Below, piece after piece: positions 30,101 to 33,010 of a stretch of DNA of 64,000 nt. Made by a program: the position numbers and the translations under genes. Source of the DNA: Bedellia somnulentella (lineage: Eukaryota > Arthropoda > Insecta > Lepidoptera > Bedelliidae). The DNA lies in contig OY755187.1 of the NCBI GenBank assembly GCA_963576735.1, positions 12,090,001-12,154,000 on the forward strand, read 5' to 3'. The stretch's first letter is position 1; each line of letters starts with the position of its first letter. The notes beneath the pieces are model-generated. The model had not been told where the DNA came from, made no database searches, and was given only the letters and a program-made list of their open reading frames with translations.

Positions 30101-30904
30101 CGCTCCGCTGCGCTTAGCTCGCTCGTTTTATACATAGCCTGACCTAACCTAACCTAAGCTAACCAACCCTGGCTAAATGTGACTAGCTGGCTAAACCTAG
30201 GTGCAGCCGCACTACGGCTTTTAGCCGTAACAAGTATATGTATGTATAGATGATTGTTTCTTAGTTTAAATATATTGTTCACTTACAATCCTTACCTAAT
30301 CACAAGTCATTAAATTATACATACTTTGTGGAAGTTTGATCTGTGTAATACTAGATCTATAAATCTAGCGAATCACTGCATCATAGATATAATTAAGATT
30401 AGGGTTTGTGCTTCAACAAGGAGACATCAACCCTATCAATTAGGAATTTATTTTAAGCTAAAAGTTCCATATAATATTTGTAAGAATTAGCCCATGTAAC
30501 AAATTTAGTATAAGGTAGACTTTGTATTTGACTGCCAAGCCCTTAAGCATCTGGACATTTACCCCCAAAGCCAAATTATCTTATATTGAGAACATCACAG
30601 TGGTTACAGTTAGAACAGGCCTTGTGTAGGCTGGTAGACATTAACAAAGTCTTTTGATCTTTCTAAGCTCGGTTGTTGGTAATGTCACTGAAAATAAATT
30701 AATAAAGGCGTCAAATGAACAAACAAGATTTGTTCAAAATAAGCCGGTGACTGCTGAGAAAAACATATAGCAAATAATCATAAATGACAAAAGTTACACT
30801 ACTGCATACCCTTTTCCTTCATTGAACTGCTTCAGATCTTTGAGAAAAGCTTCCTTATCCTTTAAATAATCCTTCGACTTGGTATTTATTTGATTCTTCG
30901 TCAT
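23..30904 (-). CDS. Bap170: Bap170/ARID2, PBAP chromatin-remodelling subunit (23 exons, 3' end beyond window)
   Basis: This is the whole visible gene; exons are listed separately. It encodes the ARID- and RFX-domain subunit that defines the PBAP (fly) or PBAF (vertebrate) form of the SWI/SNF nucleosome remodeller in the nucleus. What I see: an ARID domain in exons 1-4, a conserved armadillo-like region in exons 5-12 (for example NEQDFAVNVCTVL in exon 5 and TLRDIMALVCSLE in exon 11), an RFX winged helix in exons 14-15, and a Gln-rich region in exon 22. All 23 junctions are GT-AG and all phases join, giving 2925 nt or 975 codons without a stop. The C-terminal zinc fingers known in the family are not in the window. 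Introns are full of repeats, and exons 6, 8, 11 and 14 have partial duplicates nearby. Confidence 0.93.
488..907 (-). CDS. Bap170: Bap170 exon 22, Gln/Lys repeat region
   Basis: This is the longest exon, 140 codons in phase 0 at both ends. It opens with KTAQNKMLADLLEKKSN, runs through imperfect repeats of about 10 residues (forms such as GQIVQLKNDQ and GQIIQMKNDK), and ends in a basic stretch PPSKKQKVEEK that resembles a nuclear localisation signal. The acceptor is TATTTCAG at 908-915 and the donor is GTAAAA just below 488. The middle of ARID2 proteins is known to be Gln-rich and poorly conserved, so the repeats fit. Reading into the intron gives an open tail that ends at 452, which I treat as intronic because exon 23 joins in phase. 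Confidence 0.85.
1286..1372 (+). pseudogene. THAP-domain N-terminal fragment
   Basis: The reading frame begins MPNCAVLSCKNY and continues to KVSFHPL. This has the order of the first half of a THAP zinc finger: an N-terminal Met-Pro, two cysteines spaced C-x4-C, then VSFH. The second half (the tryptophan and the CxxHF pair) is not found in the next kilobase. After about 30 residues the frame becomes non-conserved and stops at 1480. It is probably the first exon of a dead transposase; a host THAP gene fragment is possible. Confidence 0.5.
1790..2400 (-). pseudogene. Copia-type retrotransposon relic: RNase H end of pol and possible LTR start
   Basis: Read on the minus strand from about 2390, the frame holds SSTFAEYAELSEAV, KICEDNSAAAAISK and KHIEVHYHFV, in the order of copia RNase H (AEAEY, DN, KHIDVKYHF). 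After stops, a shifted piece reads KIADIFTKPVG, the usual end of copia pol. Downstream, toward 1790, is TTGGCAACACTG with an AATAAAG, which could be part of an LTR. The gene is broken by stops and a frameshift, so this is a dead fragment. It sits inside the THAP-bearing TIR element. Confidence 0.7.
2400..3880. other. Bap170 intron 21, non-coding repeats
   Basis: No exon or intact frame is seen. It holds AT-rich sequence and dispersed-repeat-like pieces at 2390-2720 and 3040-3260, with phrases such as GGAGCCCC and TTTCACGGTGGTC. There is a short (AT)n run at 3294-3310. Confidence 0.4.
4025..4080 (-). CDS. Bap170: Bap170 exon 21
   Basis: The 56-nt exon encodes AKEEPVQIQIDEQNQLTL. The acceptor is TTTTACAG and the donor GTTAGT. 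It starts in phase 1 and takes its first base from the 16-nt exon 20. Its end in phase 0 joins exon 22. Confidence 0.8.
4164..4179 (-). CDS. Bap170: Bap170 exon 20, 16-nt microexon
   Basis: A microexon of 16 nt encodes VIVTP plus the first base of a Gly codon. The sequence on the minus strand is acceptor GTTACAG, exon, donor GTGAGC. It is needed to join exon 19 (phase 0) to exon 21 (phase 1). Without it the frame would break. The evidence is phase, splice sites and position; no transcript is available here. Confidence 0.65.
4212..4462 (-). repeat. Family A SINE-like retroposon (CATA-tailed)
   Basis: A roughly 250-bp repeat with an (ATGT)n end and a conserved body: GGGTAGCCAGAGCT, CCACTTTTGGAAGT, CATCGCCCAAAAATCC, CACTACACGGCA. 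TTATTAACAAC flanks it on both sides as a target duplication, which supports retroposition. At least ten further copies occur in the window. I see no tRNA-like promoter, so its origin is unclear. Confidence 0.75.
4918..5168 (-). repeat. Family A SINE-like retroposon
   Basis: A second copy in the same orientation, with a (CATA)n end at 4918 and CACTACACAGCA at the other end. The flanks GTAAAATAATA match on both sides, giving a target duplication. Confidence 0.75.
5275..5352 (-). CDS. Bap170: Bap170 exon 19
   Basis: The 78-nt exon encodes SAEVDPEALIKCTTIIPGGA followed by APGIEK. The acceptor is TTTTTGTAG and the donor GTAATA. It is in phase 0 at both ends. No known domain is seen; it belongs to the variable linker. 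Confidence 0.7.
5700..6215. repeat. Dispersed repeat with inverted ends AGGGTTCCGTACG
   Basis: AGGGTTCCGTACG near 5708 is matched by its reverse complement near 6200. Between them is T-rich and A-rich DNA with CGGACGGACAGACA. The inverted ends suggest a non-autonomous element. The 116-residue frame inside is not conserved-looking and is not called as a gene. The segment ends 30 bases from Bap170 exon 18. Confidence 0.5.
6246..6323 (-). CDS. Bap170: Bap170 exon 18
   Basis: The 78-nt, phase-0 exon encodes VAQRQQNQQRVGPVSANTVT then LQPNQN. The acceptor is TATAAAG and the donor begins GTAAG. Its Gln- and Asn-rich composition agrees with the linker of ARID2 proteins. Confidence 0.75.
6324..7499. 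other. Bap170 intron 17, first part
   Basis: There is no exon here. It has a degraded family B SINE piece at about 6780-6935 and a family A fragment at 7395-7450 (AAGGGATTTATAGCCGTGAG and the TATG repeat). The rest is AT-rich and unassigned. Confidence 0.5.
7500..8515 (+). mobile_element. Helitron-like non-autonomous elements, probably two
   Basis: The segment opens with TCTATACTAATATTATAAAG and closes with GGGGTCAGCTAG before a T. A TC start and a CTAG end are Helitron features, and this opening is typical of lepidopteran Helitron relatives. A second Helitron-type opening (TCCTGTTAATATTATAAATG) lies at about 8127, so two elements may be joined or nested. No Rep/helicase frame is present. 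Confidence 0.5.
8894..9010 (-). CDS. Bap170: Bap170 exon 17
   Basis: The 117-nt, phase-0 exon encodes QVSSQQPPPLIQSVDINAS and then NTSLIKHLLANKV. The LIKHLLxxKV motif is a recognisable short conserved segment of ARID2. The acceptor is AATTTTAG and the donor GTAAGT. Confidence 0.85.
9170..9541 (-). repeat. Family B tRNA-derived SINE
   Basis: A repeat of about 370 bp. On the minus strand it starts with a tRNA-like head containing A-box-like TAGCCCAGTGGG and B-box-like GTTCAAATCC. The body follows: GTGAGGGAAAACATCG, CACGTGAT, ATCCCCGAAGGGG. Near-identical copies lie at 35350-35728 and 39045-39398. It is a pol III retroposon, not a working tRNA gene. Confidence 0.75.
9675..9757 (-). CDS. Bap170: Bap170 exon 16
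   Basis: The 83-nt exon encodes APASSILKAQLTNKPGTVEV then KTVVPQVQ. It begins in phase 1 after exon 15 and ends in phase 0. The acceptor is TTTTTAG and the donor GTAAG. SILKAQL matches the short conserved block after the RFX domain in ARID2. Confidence 0.85.
10216..10350 (+). pseudogene. THAP-domain C-terminal half
   Basis: After an acceptor-like CATTTACAG, the frame reads FTLELWLKSINKSSSRPKEY, then DYICSKHFEK. The tryptophan, the C-x2-H pair and the following Phe are the second half of a THAP finger. No first half is found upstream inside this element. It is probably one exon of a dead transposase. It matches in type, though not provably in origin, the N-terminal half at 1286. Confidence 0.55.
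10644..10900 (+). repeat. Family A SINE-like retroposon
   Basis: The head GCCGTGTAGTGTCGGCTTAG is at the left and the (TATG)n tail at the right. Target duplication TTATGCATT flanks it. It is inserted in the THAP-bearing TIR element and is therefore younger than it. Confidence 0.75.
11319..11437 (-). CDS. Bap170: Bap170 exon 15, end of RFX domain and linker
   Basis: The 119-nt exon, entered in phase 2, encodes TVFGGTVGPTTVTLSTGETQ and then QMYIGIKARNQPARTTQPA. Joined to exon 14 it gives the conserved HFPRLVRTVFGGTVGP sequence of the ARID2 RFX-type domain. The acceptor is AATTCCAG and the donor GTAAAT. Confidence 0.92.
11771..12061. mobile_element. Snap-back MITE, 291 bp
   Basis: Terminal inverted repeats of 66 bases with one mismatch begin AATATTAATAAATTTCTTCG and end near AACATGCACT. 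The GC-richer 159-bp core has no coding signal. The element lies 80 bases from Bap170 exon 14, in intron 14. The family is not recognised. Confidence 0.85.
12142..12311 (-). CDS. Bap170: Bap170 exon 14, RFX-type winged-helix core
   Basis: The 170-nt exon encodes ENEQFALAWLRASYEPLPPT, then DLYRQYLACCSKLMRKGVIV, then QSHFPRLV. This is the RFX DNA-binding fold found in ARID2; the LYxxYLxxCSKLxRKGV and SHFPR elements are clear. The acceptor is GTTTGTAG and the donor GTAAGT. It begins in phase 0. A partial copy lies just upstream in the gene at 12358-12512. Confidence 0.95.
12333..12512 (-). pseudogene. Bap170: Partial duplicate of Bap170 exon 14 (14b)
   Basis: From an acceptor TTTTAG at 12513 the first 43 or so codons are nearly identical to exon 14 (ENEQFALAWLRASYEPLPPT through CCSKL). 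A deletion then removes the GGGGTCATTG stretch, homology fades by about 12370, and no donor follows. The frame stays open for 60 codons from 12512 and ends at a TAA (12332-12330) embedded in AATAAA, 19 bases before the acceptor of exon 14. If used, it would give a protein truncated inside the RFX domain. No evidence of use exists here. Confidence 0.75.
12668..13190. repeat. Family T tRNA-derived SINE, inverted pair
   Basis: Two copies face each other. The left one, on the minus strand, has GCCAATTGAGCTACCGTGTC and a head AAATTCTTCTATCC. The right one, plus strand at about 12940-13190, has GACACGGTAGCTCAATTAGC, TATACCCGAAGGTCG and GGGTTCTATTCCCGC, then a tail with TTTCTTTAATTTATT and CCCCACATGAGGTTTTCATG. 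A-box and B-box sequences mark a pol III origin. The pair can form a long hairpin in the pre-mRNA of Bap170. Confidence 0.75.
13444..13557 (-). CDS. Bap170: Bap170 exon 13, Pro-rich linker
   Basis: The 114-nt, phase-0 exon encodes PPPPSPSKPPEPRPAAPASV and then APPVNNLQQAHIQQKTVQ. The acceptor is GTTTCCAG and the donor GTATGC. It is the flexible proline-rich linker before the RFX domain. Confidence 0.85.
13850..13980 (+). repeat. 3' end of a LINE, (TTCTA)n tail
   Basis: AGGTTGTCTGGAAGAGAT is followed about 80 bases later by GAGTTTTCTATTCTATTC. The same order occurs at 57520-57655, so this is a LINE 3' end family. Confidence 0.55.
14028..14144 (-). CDS. Bap170: Bap170 exon 12
   Basis: The 117-nt, phase-0 exon encodes AQSYGPRACILMRVVETVSA and then LPEPPPQQENVVQTKAVVQ. 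With exon 11 it gives LVALVTVEAQSYG, the end of the conserved armadillo-like block. The acceptor is TATCCACAG and the donor GTTTGT. Confidence 0.9.
14734..16936 (-). repeat. Bap170: Tandem array of 14 partial copies of Bap170 exon 11
   Basis: A minisatellite built from the 3' 113 nt of exon 11 plus 40 or 42 nt of spacer. Unit starts, taken at CCTCCACGGTGACG, lie at 14822, 14975, 15130, 15283, 15436, 15591, 15744, 15897, 16052, 16205, 16358, 16513, 16666 and 16821. The spacings are therefore 153 or 155 bp, and the 2-bp difference is one CA. A 55-nt partial unit precedes the first. The last unit continues into the real exon 11. On the minus strand each unit has donor GAG/GTGTGT and a weak possible acceptor GGCTAG. 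A TGTG variant spacer recurs 461 bp apart, showing a three-unit higher-order repeat. Confidence 0.95.
16822..16983 (-). CDS. Bap170: Bap170 exon 11
   Basis: The 162-nt, phase-0 exon encodes VYVDVCALLTLRDIMALVCS, LECVYALTSLGERACDGVAR and ARVLATLVALVTVE. The DIMxLVxxLE sequence is typical of ARID2. The acceptor is TTTTTCAG. The donor is GTGTGT, the same one present in each unit of the array that starts within this exon. I take the most proximal donor because it joins exon 12 in phase; reading through it meets a stop within 15 codons. Confidence 0.92.
17000..17600. other. Bap170 intron 10
   Basis: I see no exon. The sequence is AT-rich and includes a short repeat-like piece at 17330-17390 (ATACATATACTCACGCCATTAC). 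Nothing else is recognised. Confidence 0.4.
17601..17762 (-). CDS. Bap170: Bap170 exon 10
   Basis: The 162-nt, phase-0 exon encodes DPATCLISRHVLSTIQSALV, SDDRARVLAALEMLNKLAQN and EANEEVLLKNLEAR. It forms helical armadillo-like repeats. The acceptor is CCCCTCAG and the donor GTAGGT. Confidence 0.9.
18237..18330 (-). CDS. Bap170: Bap170 exon 9
   Basis: The 94-nt exon, entered in phase 2, encodes FLLLCANCWVGSLRQSGLDT and LGNLCTELVIK. The RFLLLCANCxxGSL order is strongly conserved in ARID2. The acceptor is CTTTCAG and the donor GTGAGT. Confidence 0.93.
18400..18520 (+). repeat. Family T SINE fragment
   Basis: CCATAGCTCAGTTTGC, GGTTCAAGTCC and CACATGAGGTTTTCATG match the head and tail of family T, with many changes. 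A GC-rich unassigned repeat follows at 18595-18710. Confidence 0.5.
19184..19365 (-). pseudogene. Bap170: Dead duplicate of Bap170 exon 8
   Basis: It matches 19450-19630 closely over the 3' two thirds of exon 8, its GTGAGT donor (at 19251) and about 65 bases of the following intron. The offset is 266 bp. The 5' third of exon 8, with its acceptor, is absent. The Arg codon at 19606-19604 in the working exon is here TGA at 19340-19338, in frame. So this copy can only act as a spare donor or stop-bearing exon. Confidence 0.9.
19518..19702 (-). CDS. Bap170: Bap170 exon 8
   Basis: The 185-nt exon starts in phase 0 and encodes QELLEDWVTEPSEEDQLFAP, EFPGGAKCVYTQRVLQIASI and VRSLSFHEDNVQYLARNTTC. RVLQIASIVRSLSF is a hallmark block of ARID2. 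The acceptor is CCCCTACAG and the donor GTGAGT. A partial dead copy lies downstream in the gene. Confidence 0.95.
20121..20233 (-). CDS. Bap170: Bap170 exon 7
   Basis: The 113-nt exon encodes LEQPELMVQALAAQNTLTDR and LTAGDDLDMDVEKIFAE, entered in phase 1 from exon 6. The acceptor is ATCAATAG and the donor GTATGT. The acidic, helical linker has no separate domain. Confidence 0.85.
20285..20500. repeat. Repeat fragments and one piece of exon 6
   Basis: A family B SINE tail piece is at 20285-20345 (GTTCACGCCGAATATCCCCG). An AAATATTTTACGTTGACCTAGAACC repeat follows at 20385, shared with 21828. At 20447-20475 is GGGGGCTTGCC with GAGCCTCT, matching the 5' half of Bap170 exon 6. Confidence 0.55.
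20608..21416. mobile_element. Foldback element with hairpin-studded inverted ends
   Basis: About 125 bases at the left (from TATATGTCGTAGGATGATTT) are matched inverted at the right (to CCTACGACATATA). Each arm holds smaller palindromes: AGGTTTTTTGC with its complement, GATTTTTGCAAAATC and CTAGGTTTTTTGC. The 550-bp core has CCAAT-type motifs on both sides and a tRNA-like GTCCGTGGCCGAGTGG at about 21015. There is no coding frame. It lies in Bap170 intron 6. Confidence 0.85.
21535..21600 (-). repeat. Family T SINE fragment
   Basis: AATAAATAAAGGAAAGAAAAATTCGACACAGGCGG and GATCGAATCC match the tail and T-arm of family T on the minus strand. It directly abuts the exon 6 relic. Confidence 0.65.
21600..21694 (-). 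pseudogene. Bap170: Degenerate copy of Bap170 exon 6
   Basis: It follows exon 6 over about 95 bases: GTGCCACAAACTTATTCTC, GGTCAACTC, AGAATGCATCTGAGG and CTTGCCTC. The donor is replaced by the adjacent SINE sequence and several bases differ, so it cannot splice as exon 6 does. Confidence 0.8.
21700..23290. other. Bap170 intron 6, middle
   Basis: No exon is seen. A tRNA-like SINE remnant lies near 22455-22540 (GCGCCATAGGTGAGGGC, GAGTTCAAATCTTCGG). A GC-richer unassigned stretch is at 22235-22380. The rest is AT-rich. Confidence 0.4.
23303..23660. repeat. Family A fragments
   Basis: A minus-oriented body is at 23303-23470 (GGGGTAGCCAGAGCT, CCACTTTTGGAAGT, CATCGCCCAAAAATCC). A plus-oriented head follows at 23590-23655 (GTGTAGTGTCGGCTTGG). 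The two pieces are separated and partly degraded. Confidence 0.65.
24206..24337 (-). CDS. Bap170: Bap170 exon 6
   Basis: The 132-nt exon encodes SLRDTIGRSYQEARGKPPDA, FWSMRAGGGGAKELADENKF and VAP. It is entered and left in phase 1. The acceptor is ATATTACAG and the donor GTAAGT. It matches the ARID2 segment after the LLAxAGVY motif. Three degenerate fragments of this exon lie within 4 kb on both sides. Confidence 0.92.
24544..25885. mobile_element. Long-TIR element with a TCR/CXC cysteine-rich remnant
   Basis: The terminal inverted repeats are about 340 bases, beginning TAGTCCGGTCAATTT at the left and ending AAATTGACCGGATTA at the right, and include GAGGTGTGCTAAAAATTTTA and TATAACGCGTTGAAAAGTTC on both arms. 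The 600-bp core carries the C-terminal piece of a protein (next entry). It looks like an internal deletion of a larger transposon. It sits in Bap170 intron 5. Confidence 0.85.
24975..25365 (+). pseudogene. C-terminal relic of a transposon-borne protein with a TCR/CXC-like motif
   Basis: The frame at 25020 reads GWKLVDNTLEPVLTLLPPAP, then FCNCKKGYNAKCGCRKVGLF and CSLACTNCQGRSCSN. The CxCKKGxxxxCGCRKxGLxCSxxCxNCxGxxC pattern resembles TCR/CXC (tesmin/TSO1-like) cysteine motifs. Such ends occur on multi-copy uncharacterised invertebrate proteins. A frameshift near 25240 separates it from an acidic tail (EIEEKEEQEEEQEEDEEQE) that ends at TAA, 25363-25365. Everything N-terminal is deleted. The function is unknown. 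Confidence 0.65.
25938..26012 (-). pseudogene. Bap170: Fragment of Bap170 exon 6 with its acceptor-side intron
   Basis: CATCCGGGGCTTGCCTTGAG and GTTATGAACGGCTTATGGTG match the 5' part of exon 6. The match continues past a small deletion into TATTAATTAAT of the adjoining intron. The long-TIR element lies between this copy and the working exon. Confidence 0.75.
26283..26728. mobile_element. MITE family D, copy 1 (uninterrupted)
   Basis: The ends are AATAGGCTATTCGACT and AGTCAAATAGCCTATT. The 446-bp body includes a full CRE palindrome TGACGTCA at 26538-26545 and inverted CCAAT motifs (GATTGGCTATT, CATTGGTGTT). There is no coding frame. Copy 2, at 33011-34055, has the same body plus an insertion. 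Confidence 0.8.
26800..26965 (+). repeat. Family B SINE, partial
   Basis: GTTAACGGTGAGGGAAAACA, CACATGACTAAGTTGTAC and GTGACAGTGTATTCATACAA match the body of family B in the orientation opposite to the copy at 9170. The tRNA-like head is degraded. Confidence 0.65.
27013..27225 (-). CDS. Bap170: Bap170 exon 5
   Basis: The 213-nt exon encodes ANDQFRGNARAVAGPSERLA, LSLLSPMPNEQDFAVNVCTV, LAADMSNRLPLSTTPHILDF and LLAHAGVYNH. The LSLLSxxPNExDFAxNVCTxL and LLAxAGVY blocks are diagnostic of ARID2. The acceptor is TTTTTCAG and the donor GTAAGT. Confidence 0.96.
27535..27760 (-). repeat. LINE 3' end fragment
   Basis: AATTGAATTGAATTGAAACTG followed by TTTATTTGCCTTAAAAATTTAC looks like a LINE 3' end on the minus strand with a short tandem tail. 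No coding part remains. Confidence 0.4.
27862..27974 (-). CDS. Bap170: Bap170 exon 4, end of ARID and acidic linker
   Basis: The 113-nt exon encodes YERAKGPPSRDDDIDGDDDP and RRGRGFQRVTYSGAYLA. Joined to exon 3 it gives GTHLEKYERA, the last helix of the ARID domain. The acceptor is TTTTGTAG and the donor GTAAGA. Confidence 0.92.
28473..28582 (-). CDS. Bap170: Bap170 exon 3, ARID domain
   Basis: The 110-nt exon encodes VNQTDAWDSFLRPLRLPHPC and INGSTLLRKIYGTHLE. The W, the FLRPLRLP stretch and the LRKIYxxHLEK helix fit ARID helices 5 to 7. It begins in phase 0 and ends in phase 2. The acceptor is TTTTAAG and the donor GTAAGA. Confidence 0.93.
28790..28905 (+). repeat. Family A fragment, degraded
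   Basis: CTGTCTAGTATTGGCTTTTAATAGCACAA, GCGACTAACCATTCTGGGGC and TTTTAAGTGATTTTAGG follow the first half of family A with many changes. Confidence 0.5.
29469..29559 (-). CDS. Bap170: Bap170 exon 2, ARID domain
   Basis: The 91-nt exon encodes LTLKPAIVNGIEIDLYLFYS and LVLQRGGLSKV. The pattern of a G, then DLYxLYxLVxxRGGLxKV is the core of the ARID DNA-binding fold. It is entered in phase 2 and left in phase 0. The acceptor is GTTTCAG and the donor GTAAAT. Confidence 0.96.
29691..30252 (+). repeat. Family A SINE-like copy split by a MITE
   Basis: The copy runs from GCCGTGTAGTGTC at about 29707 to GGCGTGAGTAT at 29943. It resumes after the MITE with AGTATATGTATGTATAG at 30232. The MITE is therefore the younger insertion. 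Confidence 0.8.
29944..30231. mobile_element. MITE nested in family A, 288 bp
   Basis: The ends GTTACGGCTAATAGCCG and CGGCTTTTAGCCGTAAC are inverted. Homology continues inward (CACCTAGGTTTAGCC against GGCTAAACCTAGGTG). AGTAT is repeated on both sides as a likely target duplication. The core has no coding sequence. Confidence 0.85.
30250..30809. other. Bap170 intron 1, unassigned part
   Basis: The sequence is AT-rich with no recognised repeat or exon. Confidence 0.4.
30810..30904 (-). CDS. Bap170: Bap170 exon 1, start codon and ARID helix 1
   Basis: The ATG at 30904-30902 opens MTKNQINTKSKDYLKDKEAF and LKDLKQFNEGKG. The FLxDLxxFxExxG pattern is the first ARID helix, so the start is close to the true N-terminus, as in other ARID2 proteins. 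The 95-nt coding part ends in phase 2 at donor GTATGC. The next Met lies beyond the ARID start, which supports this ATG. Confidence 0.94.
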
Positions 30905-31190
30905 TTTTGTATTTTAGTGTGGACTTGCACACGGTCAAAAGCACTTTGCTGAGCTTTAGCGTCGCCTCGTCTTACCCATAAAGATAGATAGCTGTGTATG
31001 AGCAACAATTTTTACCGCGTCCTATTCATAACGAACGCTATTATTTTATTATCAATAAAACCTAAATAATCTAAAAAATATTCAAAAATAATGCCGAGGT
31101 TTTGACGTTTAACTGACAAAAGCGTACAAACGCCAGACGCAAAAGGGTCGGTGTTGCCAATTGAAATAATTTTCAAAACAATTCAGGGAT
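30905..31190 (-). promoter_or_regulatory. Bap170 5' flank and probable promoter region
   Basis: This is the sequence upstream of the ATG. It has no convincing TATA box. It is repeat-poor compared with the rest, and the transcription start cannot be fixed from sequence. Confidence 0.3.
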
Positions 31191-31949
31191 AGGGATGGGT
31201 AGATACCTTGGGTAAATGAAGTGATATATTTATTTGCCCTAAATATTCGGACTAATAAAAAATACAAAACAAATACGAAGACTTCAATATAAATAGCGAT
31301 TGAAATTAAATGAGCTGAGCGAGATCGGTAAACTTCAGTATTCTTACTATCAGTGTAGTCGGTTTCAAGCTGTAAGCCGTGCTGTAAACAAGAAACTGTA
31401 GGTACCTACTACCTCGCGCACTTCACATCACCGCGTTCGCGCCGTATCAACTCTCAACGCCTAGTAAGGCACAGACGCGGCACTCTCCCGCGATCGCCTC
31501 ATAAGGCAATAGTTAAAGATAAGATTATAAGGCAATACGTCACTAGCCAGCGCGTGCGACTCGTAACCTTATTTGGTATTGATTTAGGCCGGACGATTTT
31601 TTTATTTAAAGGCTAAACTCTTATAAATAAAATTCATTCTGATACAAACAACAATGAAGTCAACATCAATTATGACCTAATCCTTCCTCGGCATAACCAT
31701 CAGAATCCATCTACACTAAAGCCGCCGCAAGATGTAAGCAGTAACGCTAAAGTGAACTAAGTCACCGCAAGGATTAAGGAGTCACGTTAAAAAACCATTA
31801 ACTTTTTTGTATTGACTTCAATGGGAAAATAGTTTTATGGTGATAATTTCTCAATCAATGGTAGGTTTGATCACGACATACGACCGCGGCGAAGTAAAAA
31901 CGTTCATTTAGTGTTGTCTTACGCTGCTAGGTGGCTGGGTGAATGACCT
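31191..31949. other. Intergenic DNA between Bap170 and the TRIM
   Basis: No gene is seen. A moderately GC-rich part at 31380-31560 (CTCGCGCACTTCACATCACC and similar) is unassigned. The right edge is the TRIM target site. Confidence 0.4.
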
Positions 31950-32189
31950 TGTAGCGACGCGCTATCAGCACACAATGACGCGCACTACATAGAAACGCTG
32001 ACAGTGCAAGAAGAATCACATTCCACAGCAACGTCACACTCGTCATCGAGACTCGCCATACAAATTGTACATCGCGCAATCGAAGTTTCTAAAACATTTA
32101 CTATATATACAAGTTCCAACTTAATACAGTTGGACCGCGGTCCCCAGGCATACCACCGCCTGGCGGAAGATCTTCCCTTTTCCTCCACA
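31950..32189 (+). repeat. TRIM left LTR
   Basis: The 240-bp terminal repeat runs from TG to CA. It carries TATATATAC as a possible TATA element near the middle. Confidence 0.92.
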
Positions 32190-32483
32190 TTGGTGACCCC
32201 GACTACAGAACACGATGACGTCCTTCTAAGCACAAGGAGTCATTTGGATTGGCCAGACAAGTACGAGCAGCAAAAAGGATATCAAAGGACAGCAGACAAA
32301 AAGCGCTTCGAATCCACGGCTCAAGAGACGCGACTCGCAGCACGGCAGCAATGGGACACGCAACGGGGCACCCACACCGTGGCTGTTGGAGTCAGCATTG
32401 AGGTTCCGGCACACATGGCCGTCGAGCATACACACACTGGCACGAAGATATGGAGTCAAAATTTCCTGTTGGAGGGGGAGTAA

Positions 32484-32723
32484 TGTAGCGACGCGCTATC
32501 AGCACACAATGACGCGCACTACATAGAAACGCTGACAGTGCAAGAAGAATCACATTCCACAGCAACGTCACACTCGTCATCGAGACTCGCCATACAAATT
32601 GTACATCGCGCAATCGAAGTTTCTAAAACATTTACTATATATACAAGTTCCAACTTAATACAGTTGGACCGCGGTCCCCAGGCATACCACCGCCTGGCGG
32701 AAGATCTTCCCTTTTCCTCCACA
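32484..32723 (+). repeat. TRIM right LTR
   Basis: The 240-bp copy has no difference from the left LTR that I can see, which points to a recent insertion or recent gene conversion. Confidence 0.92.
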
Positions 32724-33010
32724 ACCTTTTAATACCACTCTATGTCGTTGGAGGCGCTGCGTTTTTTTTAAGTTCAATGATAAATAAAAAAACTGTTAAA
32801 ACCGATCTACATATAGTAGCCATCAATGTGCAAAATTTGGTTGAGATCGACGAACGATGACCTTTTAATCTGTTATTCAATGAGATCCCCTAAGAGGCGC
32901 GGCGTTCATAACAGTACTGTTGAATACAATATCGTAATTTTCTCATATGTGTAAAGTAAAGTAAAATATATTGAATAATTAATCCAAATACAAAAGCAGC
33001 TAACTTACAA

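Larger units (their letters stand above)
31950..32723 (+). mobile_element. TRIM: miniature LTR retrotransposon, 774 bp
   Basis: Two direct repeats of 240 bp (31950-32189 and 32484-32723) appear identical throughout, begin TGTAGCGACG and end CCTCCACA. The 294-bp interior starts TTGGTGACCCCGAC, a primer-binding-site-like sequence just after the LTR. It ends TTGGAGGGGGAGTAA, a polypurine tract, just before the second LTR. ACCT flanks both sides as a 4-bp target duplication. A 159-codon open frame (32004-32483) runs from the LTR to the interior but has no retroviral domain. The element needs enzymes from another element. Confidence 0.93.

Noticed and set aside
32004..32483. A 159-codon protein gene
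   Set aside because: The frame starts in an LTR and ends at the polypurine tract of a TRIM. It has no known domain and is read through by chance or is a non-functional leftover.
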